Assembly (NCBI GenBank): GCA_964499425.1
Contig: CAZCLD010000009.1
Location: 1-35,832, forward strand
Source: JAQBYK01 sp964499425
GTDB taxonomy: Bacteria > Patescibacteriota > Gracilibacteria > UBA1369 > LOWO2-01-FULL-3
DNA length: 35,832 bases
Reading direction: 5' to 3'
In this document: positions 32,227-35,832 of the stretch, one piece after another
Numbering within the stretch: the first letter of the stretch is position 1
Layout: each line of letters starts with the position of its first letter
Notes under the pieces: model-generated
Databases searched by the model: none
What the model was told of the DNA's origin: nothing
The model's input: only the letters and a program-made list of their open reading frames with translations
Position numbers and translations under genes: made by a program

Positions 32227-33201
32227 ATGCTTAGGAGGATTTTAGCTGGGATTTTGGTTTTGGTCTTTGTGACCATTGCTGTGCCCCTTGGGATATTGTG
32301 GGCAACTTATCAAACTTTCTTTGATAGAGATTTTTATAAAGGAAAATTCGTTGATGCAACTTATGACCTTGTATTGAGTGAAGTGCCTAGGGAGCTTAAG
32401 ACCGAGCAGTTCTCGATGTTAGAAGAGGAAGAGATTCGAGATACGCTTTCTGATGTTGTTCTAAAAGAAGATCTTCAGGATTTTTTGGATGATGCTATTG
32501 ATGGAATTGAGAGTGCTGAGGTCGTAGATAATAAGGTACATGTAAATATGCCTTTGGACTGGGTGGCTGCGAAAAGCAAGCCTCTTGCGAGTGCACTTGC
32601 TGACCTTATGTATGAGCAGTTGCCAATTTGTGAAGATGGTGATTTAAGGCGAGGCAGCATGGATTGTGTCTCTGAGGATTTGCCAAAAATTGATTTTACT
32701 GCTGAGGTTGAAAGGATGCTTGATCAGGAGGTTTTTTCTCAACTTCCATCTGAATTTGCTTTTGATATAGATGTGAATGTTGAATTTGAGGGAAATATTG
32801 CCGACTATTTGGAGAAGCTAGTTAATACTGCATTTCTTTTTGGTGCTTTGATTTTGTTGGTTATTTTGTTGATTATTAGTTTAATAATCTGGAGTCCTTT
32901 TGTGAAGATATTGAAATGGGTTGCGAGTGCGGTGGTTTTTTCTTCAATGTTTTTGTGTTTCTACTTTGGAGTGTTTTTGCTACTTCCGAGTTTCTTTTAT
33001 GGTGATATTGTTGAGGAAATTGGAGATGAATATAGGTATCAGGCATTTGCGGATTTCTATGACGCGGTTTTTGGTGCTTTTGCCAAGAGTGTCCTAATTT
33101 ACGTTGGGCCGGTGTTTCTGGTTAGTCTGGGAGTTTTTATATATGTATTAGTTGCTTATGACAAAAATGACGAGGGAAAAATTAATAGCCCAAATAGTTG
33201 A
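32227..33201 (+). CDS. Membrane protein of unknown function
   Basis: I do not recognise this 324-residue protein. It has an N-terminal hydrophobic helix (residues 5-27), then an extracytoplasmic region of about 170 residues that is acidic and helical (ELKTEQFSMLEEEEIRDTLSD) and contains two cysteines (CEDGDLRRGSMDC) that could form a disulfide. Three more helices follow, at about 203-225, 232-258 and 285-312. The layout resembles a sensor or assembly factor with a large loop outside the cell. It overlaps the uracil-DNA glycosylase gene at its end. Confidence 0.7.
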   Translation: MLRRILAGILVLVFVTIAVPLGILWATYQTFFDRDFYKGKFVDATYDLVLSEVPRELKTEQFSMLEEEEIRDTLSDVVLKEDLQDFLDDAIDGIESAEVVDNKVHVNMPLDWVAAKSKPLASALADLMYEQLPICEDGDLRRGSMDCVSEDLPKIDFTAEVERMLDQEVFSQLPSEFAFDIDVNVEFEGNIADYLEKLVNTAFLFGALILLVILLIISLIIWSPFVKILKWVASAVVFSSMFLCFYFGVFLLLPSFFYGDIVEEIGDEYRYQAFADFYDAVFGAFAKSVLIYVGPVFLVSLGVFIYVLVAYDKNDEGKINSPNS

Positions 33202-33739
33202 TTGTGATAAATGCAAACTTCATAAGGGGCGTAAGAATGCTGTGCCAGGGGAGATTAGCTGGGAAGCCGATGTGATGTTTATTGGAGAAGCTCCGGGTAA
33301 GGACGAGGATCTACAGGGGAAGCCTTTTGTTGGTGCAGCAGGAAAATTACTTAATTCTATGATTGAAAGTATTGGTATGACTCGTGAACAGGTATTTATT
33401 ACCAACGTTGTTAAATGTCGACCTCCTGGGAATCGAGATCCATTACCTGAGGAAGTTAAATCCTGTTGGCCCTATTTGGAAGCTCAGATTAAGATCATTA
33501 AGCCGAAGTTGATTGTTACTTTGGGGAGGCATTCAATGGGTAGATTTCTACCCGGCTTGAAAATTTCTCAGGTTCATGGTCAGCCAAAGAGGGCAAATGG
33601 TATTTGGCAGGAGCGTCAGGTTTTTCTTCCTCTTTATCATCCCGCCGTTGCGTTGTATGATCCAAGAAAGAAAGAGACCATTTTCGAGGATTTTAAGAAA
33701 ATTCCTTTAATAATAAAAAAACTAGATGACTCATCATAG
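33158..33739 (+). CDS. Type-4 uracil-DNA glycosylase (iron-sulfur)
   Basis: This enzyme removes uracil from DNA to start base-excision repair. It has the type-4 layout: an early Cys pair (DCDKCKLH), motif A GEAPGKDEDLQGKPFVGAAGKLL, two more cluster cysteines in VVKCRPPGNRDPLPEEVKSC, TLGRHSM and the C-terminal LYHPAV with the conserved His-Pro. The four Cys should hold a 4Fe-4S cluster. Starts at 33158 or 33167 (both ATG) are possible, giving 193 or 190 residues; both overlap the previous gene. Confidence 0.92.
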   Translation: MTKMTREKLIAQIVDCDKCKLHKGRKNAVPGEISWEADVMFIGEAPGKDEDLQGKPFVGAAGKLLNSMIESIGMTREQVFITNVVKCRPPGNRDPLPEEVKSCWPYLEAQIKIIKPKLIVTLGRHSMGRFLPGLKISQVHGQPKRANGIWQERQVFLPLYHPAVALYDPRKKETIFEDFKKIPLIIKKLDDSS

Positions 33740-34109
33740 ATATATCGGAATAATTGCAGCTTGTGGCTTAATTGCCTGGCTAGCCTGGTCGTTGGTAATT
33801 GCAAAGCTCTCTCCTTATGAGAGCATGGGATTGAGTCTTACTTTGTTCTTTATTACTCTTTTTATTGCTTTGAGTGCTACTTTTACCTCGCTTGGTTTTT
33901 ATTTTAGGGTTTGGCTATTTAAGAATGAGATTTTTTATAAACACATCAATGTTTCTTTGAGGCAAGGCGTATTTTTGAGTCTGATTGCTGTATTTTGTCT
34001 GGTATTCCAAATGATGAGACTCCTTAATTGGTGGTCCGGTTTTCTCTTGGTTTCAATAGCTGTGCTGATGGAGTTTTATTTTTCTGCTAGAGATTCAGAA
34101 TTCTCTTGA
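33726..34109 (+). CDS. Small four-helix membrane protein, unknown function
   Basis: The 127-residue protein is almost entirely hydrophobic, with helices at about 5-25, 36-58, 78-98 and 102-120. A basic loop (KNEIFYKHINVSLRQG) lies between the second and third. No motif points to a function; I recall similar proteins as widespread but unnamed in Patescibacteria. It overlaps the glycosylase gene by 14 bases, so it is likely cotranscribed. Its end overlaps the convergent signal peptidase gene by 34 bases. Confidence 0.65.
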   Translation: MTHHRYIGIIAACGLIAWLAWSLVIAKLSPYESMGLSLTLFFITLFIALSATFTSLGFYFRVWLFKNEIFYKHINVSLRQGVFLSLIAVFCLVFQMMRLLNWWSGFLLVSIAVLMEFYFSARDSEFS

Positions 34110-34742
34110 GCCTCAACCTCTGTTAATTCTGGATACTTGTGTTGATCCAAGATCCTGATGTTTGAGAGTGGCCACCATATTATCCAGGCTTTTCCTCTTA
34201 TATCATTTTTTTCTACGTATGCTTGTTCGGGATTGTCTTTGCATTTTAGGTCTATATCATTTCTAAAGCATGTTCGCGCATCTCTACTTGCGTTACGATT
34301 GTCTCCAAGCAAAAAGTACTTTCCCTCGGGCACATCAAAACTCGAGAAATCACTGAAATAAGTCTTTGTATTGCCTTTGTTTGAAGGATTTAGATAGTCT
34401 TCCTCGAGTTTAATCTCGTTGACGAATACGTCGCCATCAATTATTTCAACAATATCTCCGGGGATGCCGATGATTCTTTTGATGAAATATTTGTCCTCGG
34501 TTCCTGGGGATTTGAAAACTACGACATCGCCTCTGTCTGGGTCATTAAATACGTAAGTAGCCTCGTTGATTATGATTTTTTCGCCGTAGCCCGACTTGCA
34601 TTCTCCATCGATGATGTTGAGAGTATCGCACGAAGGGTGCTATGATCCATTTTTGAATGACTAGGACCAGGATAATTATAATTGCGATGTTTATTCCGAG
34701 GTCTAGAATCCAGAGTAGTATTTTTTTCTTCTTTTCTTCCAT
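34076..34742 (-). pseudogene. lepB: Signal peptidase I, frameshifted and lacking the catalytic serine box
   Basis: The first 36 or so codons (from ATG 34742) encode a basic start, one transmembrane helix and APF, as in Gram-positive-type signal peptidase I. At about 34631 the frame shifts. From there a second frame runs open to 34076 and reads CDTLNIIDGEC ... RGDVVVF, the catalytic-lysine region YFIKRIIGIPGD, and the box GDNRNASRDAR. What should join them, about six to eight residues with the xGxSM nucleophile motif, is missing. The two halves together are a complete enzyme except for this small out-of-frame deletion. It may be a true inactivation or an assembly error (the window also contains an N run). 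An 8- to 10-nt hairpin (GCAC/GTGC) sits at the junction. Confidence 0.82.
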
Positions 34743-34753
34743 GGCTCAAGCAT

Positions 34754-34759
34754 TATAAT
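34754..34759 (+). promoter_or_regulatory. -10 box (TATAAT) of the bPH-domain gene
   Basis: A perfect TATAAT ends 9 nt before the ATG at 34769 and supports this start over an upstream in-frame one. The leader would be at most about three bases. Confidence 0.6.
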
Positions 34760-34768
34760 GTATGTGTT

Positions 34769-35353
34769 ATGAAAAAAATACGGAATTATTTGTTTAGGAA
34801 TTATCTGGATGAGGGTGAGAAAATTTTAGATGTGGCTCATAGTCACATCATAATTTTGAAGTTTTCTATGGCTAAGCCGACGTTTTTTGGGATAATTATC
34901 CCTCTTGTAATTTATCTGGCTTTTCCGATTCCTCAGGTTGCACTGGTTACTGTTATATGGGGACTTATAGGACTTTACGGACTTTTCTTTAAGTTTATTG
35001 ATTGGTACTACGATGCTTGGGTTATCACTAATCAGGGAGTGATAACAATTCATAGGAATGGATATTTTGATGTGAGCTCACAGAGGGTTGATTACCATTT
35101 GATTGATGATATTTCTTATCAAATAAAGGGATTTTTGGCTACGATGCTAAACTTTGGTGATATCACTTTAGATAAACTGGTTGCGAGTAATGCAATTGTT
35201 TTGAAAGAAGCGCCGAATCCCAAAAAGTTGGAGCGAAAAATAGCCAGGTATAAGGAGAAGTATGTTGCTGAGAAAACTATGCATGATCATAATGAATTAA
35301 AAAATTTATTGGCGGAGATGATTACTTCTCATGCTGGTGGCAATAAAGATTAG
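34769..35353 (+). CDS. Membrane protein with bacterial PH domain (YdbS-like)
   Basis: The 194-residue protein starts MKKIRNYLFRNYLDEGEKILDVAHSH, the usual lead-in of bPH2/YdbS proteins. It has a helical hairpin in the membrane (about residues 35-75), followed by a PH-like beta domain containing WYYDAWVITNQGVITIHRNGYF and a C-terminal helix. Such domains are thought to bind lipids or partners at the membrane; no enzymatic activity is known. It is followed three bases later by the HEPN-like gene. An alternative start at 34682 would overlap lepB and the promoter and is unlikely. Confidence 0.75.
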   Translation: MKKIRNYLFRNYLDEGEKILDVAHSHIIILKFSMAKPTFFGIIIPLVIYLAFPIPQVALVTVIWGLIGLYGLFFKFIDWYYDAWVITNQGVITIHRNGYFDVSSQRVDYHLIDDISYQIKGFLATMLNFGDITLDKLVASNAIVLKEAPNPKKLERKIARYKEKYVAEKTMHDHNELKNLLAEMITSHAGGNKD

Positions 35354-35356
35354 TTT

Positions 35357-35761
35357 ATGTCTATTTGGTTGATTATAGTTTTAGTTTTCTTTGTTCTGAC
35401 ATTTGTTTTGATGCTCTTTGTGTTTTTCAAGATGCGGAGCAGTAAGCAGTTTTCCTCGAAGGATCTTAAATATATTGAGTTGCATTGGGGTAGAATTGTT
35501 GATGACCAGGACCCAAAGCATGCAGTAATGGACGCTGACAAGCTTTTGGATTATGCACTTAAGGCTAAGGGGTTTGAGGGATCGCTTGGTGAGAAATTAA
35601 AAGCGGCTGGTCCGCGTTTTTCTGATTTAAATGGGATTTGGAGTGCTCATAAACTTCGAAATAGAGTTGCTCATGAGCTTGGAGATATAAGCAAGGGTGA
35701 TAGTATGCGTGCCCTTAAGTCGTTTAAGCGTGCTTTGAATGATTTAGGTGCAAAACTATGA
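35357..35761 (+). CDS. Membrane-anchored HEPN-like protein
   Basis: The 134-residue protein has one N-terminal transmembrane helix (residues 4-26), then an all-helical domain. The sequence ELHWGRI ... AVMDADKLLDYALKAKG ... HKLRNRVAHELG has the RNxxxH-like element RNRVAH typical of HEPN (DUF4145/AbiV-like) domains. Some of these are RNases in toxin or defence systems and others are inert helical binding modules. It is sandwiched between a bPH membrane protein and a P-loop ATPase that starts inside its stop codon (ATGA). The three genes therefore look like one operon of membrane-associated proteins. The assignment rests on short motifs and is tentative. Confidence 0.6.
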   Translation: MSIWLIIVLVFFVLTFVLMLFVFFKMRSSKQFSSKDLKYIELHWGRIVDDQDPKHAVMDADKLLDYALKAKGFEGSLGEKLKAAGPRFSDLNGIWSAHKLRNRVAHELGDISKGDSMRALKSFKRALNDLGAKL

Positions 35762-35832
35762 TTATTGGAATCCAGGGAAAAATAGATACTGGCAAATCAC
35801 AGCTTTTGATGATATTGGGTCAACGTCGGTAT
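35758..35832 (+). CDS. P-loop ATPase, N-terminal fragment
   Basis: This partial gene starts with ATG overlapping the stop of the HEPN-like gene (ATGA) and is open for 25 codons to the window edge. The sequence MIIGIQGKIDTGKSQLLMIL contains a Walker A motif (GKIDTGKS) immediately after the first strand, so the protein is a P-loop NTPase. A P-loop so close to the start is seen in Zot-like ATPases and other small motors, but the fragment is too short to decide. Confidence 0.6.
   Translation, partial: MIIGIQGKIDTGKSQLLMILGQRRY

Noticed and set aside
1..35832. Recoded TGA (Gracilibacteria-type code)
   Set aside because: TGA ends purC, ribH, the SixA-like, zinc-ribbon and HEPN-like genes at expected positions, and no gene needs TGA read as glycine.

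Overview
The window looks like a chromosomal stretch from an uncultivated bacterium of the Patescibacteria/CPR type, most likely close to Peregrinibacteria. This placement is inferred from gene content, not from a marker phylogeny. The signs are low to moderate G+C, very tight gene packing with many 1-17 nt overlaps, numerous small membrane proteins without family, a VirD4/HerA-like ATPase, a large multi-zinc-ribbon protein of a kind I recall from CPR genomes, and a run of 10 Ns suggesting a metagenome scaffold. TGA is used as an ordinary stop (for example the purC, ribH and sixA-like genes), so the TGA=Gly code of Gracilibacteria/Absconditabacteria does not apply. Shine-Dalgarno sequences are scarce. 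Many genes or operons instead have a TATAAT-like box 5-9 nt before the start codon, which points to leaderless transcription.

Layout, left to right. 1-3320: edge of a secreted protein (-), a small membrane protein, a YgjP-type metallopeptidase, tRNA-Val(UAC), a caspase-like (clan CD) putative protease and a SixA-like histidine phosphatase. 3314-9600 (-): a complete branched-chain amino-acid-type ABC transporter (livJ, terminator, livH-livM-livG-livF), then the Cys-rich zinc-ribbon protein from its own promoter. 9793-12661: purC-purE-purB, where PurE is of class II (direct AIR carboxylase). 12727-19030: an IleS2-type isoleucyl-tRNA synthetase, a YvlD-like membrane protein, secG, a membrane-anchored peptide-binding protein, rplI and ruvX. 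19059-24253: the VirD4/HerA-like ATPase, a sphingomyelin-synthase-like PAP2_C membrane enzyme, ridA and an SLH-domain surface protein. 24300-26582 (-): ribE-ribH-pgk, translationally coupled. 26720-30235: ssb, an FmdB-like zinc ribbon, a sugar-binding lipoprotein and an O-antigen ligase/polymerase-like protein. 30165-31115 (-): fmt, interrupted by the N run. 31210-34109: an NrnA-like DHH phosphoesterase, a membrane protein of unknown function, type-4 uracil-DNA glycosylase and another small membrane protein. 34076-34742 (-): signal peptidase I, broken exactly at the catalytic serine box. 34769-35832: a bPH-domain membrane protein, a membrane-anchored HEPN-like protein and the first 25 codons of a P-loop ATPase.

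Together the genes describe a small-genome cell with core housekeeping (translation, purines, riboflavin, glycolysis, Sec secretion), cell-surface functions (SLH protein, polysaccharide polymerase, three solute-binding proteins) and a full amino-acid importer. The most distinctive signals are the leaderless promoter pattern, the PAICS-like purC/class-II-purE pair, the caspase-like protein, the signal peptidase lacking its nucleophile region, the in-frame acidic tail behind the stop of the SLH gene, and the HEPN/P-loop pair at the right edge. I saw no CRISPR array, insertion sequence, rRNA, prophage or replication origin.
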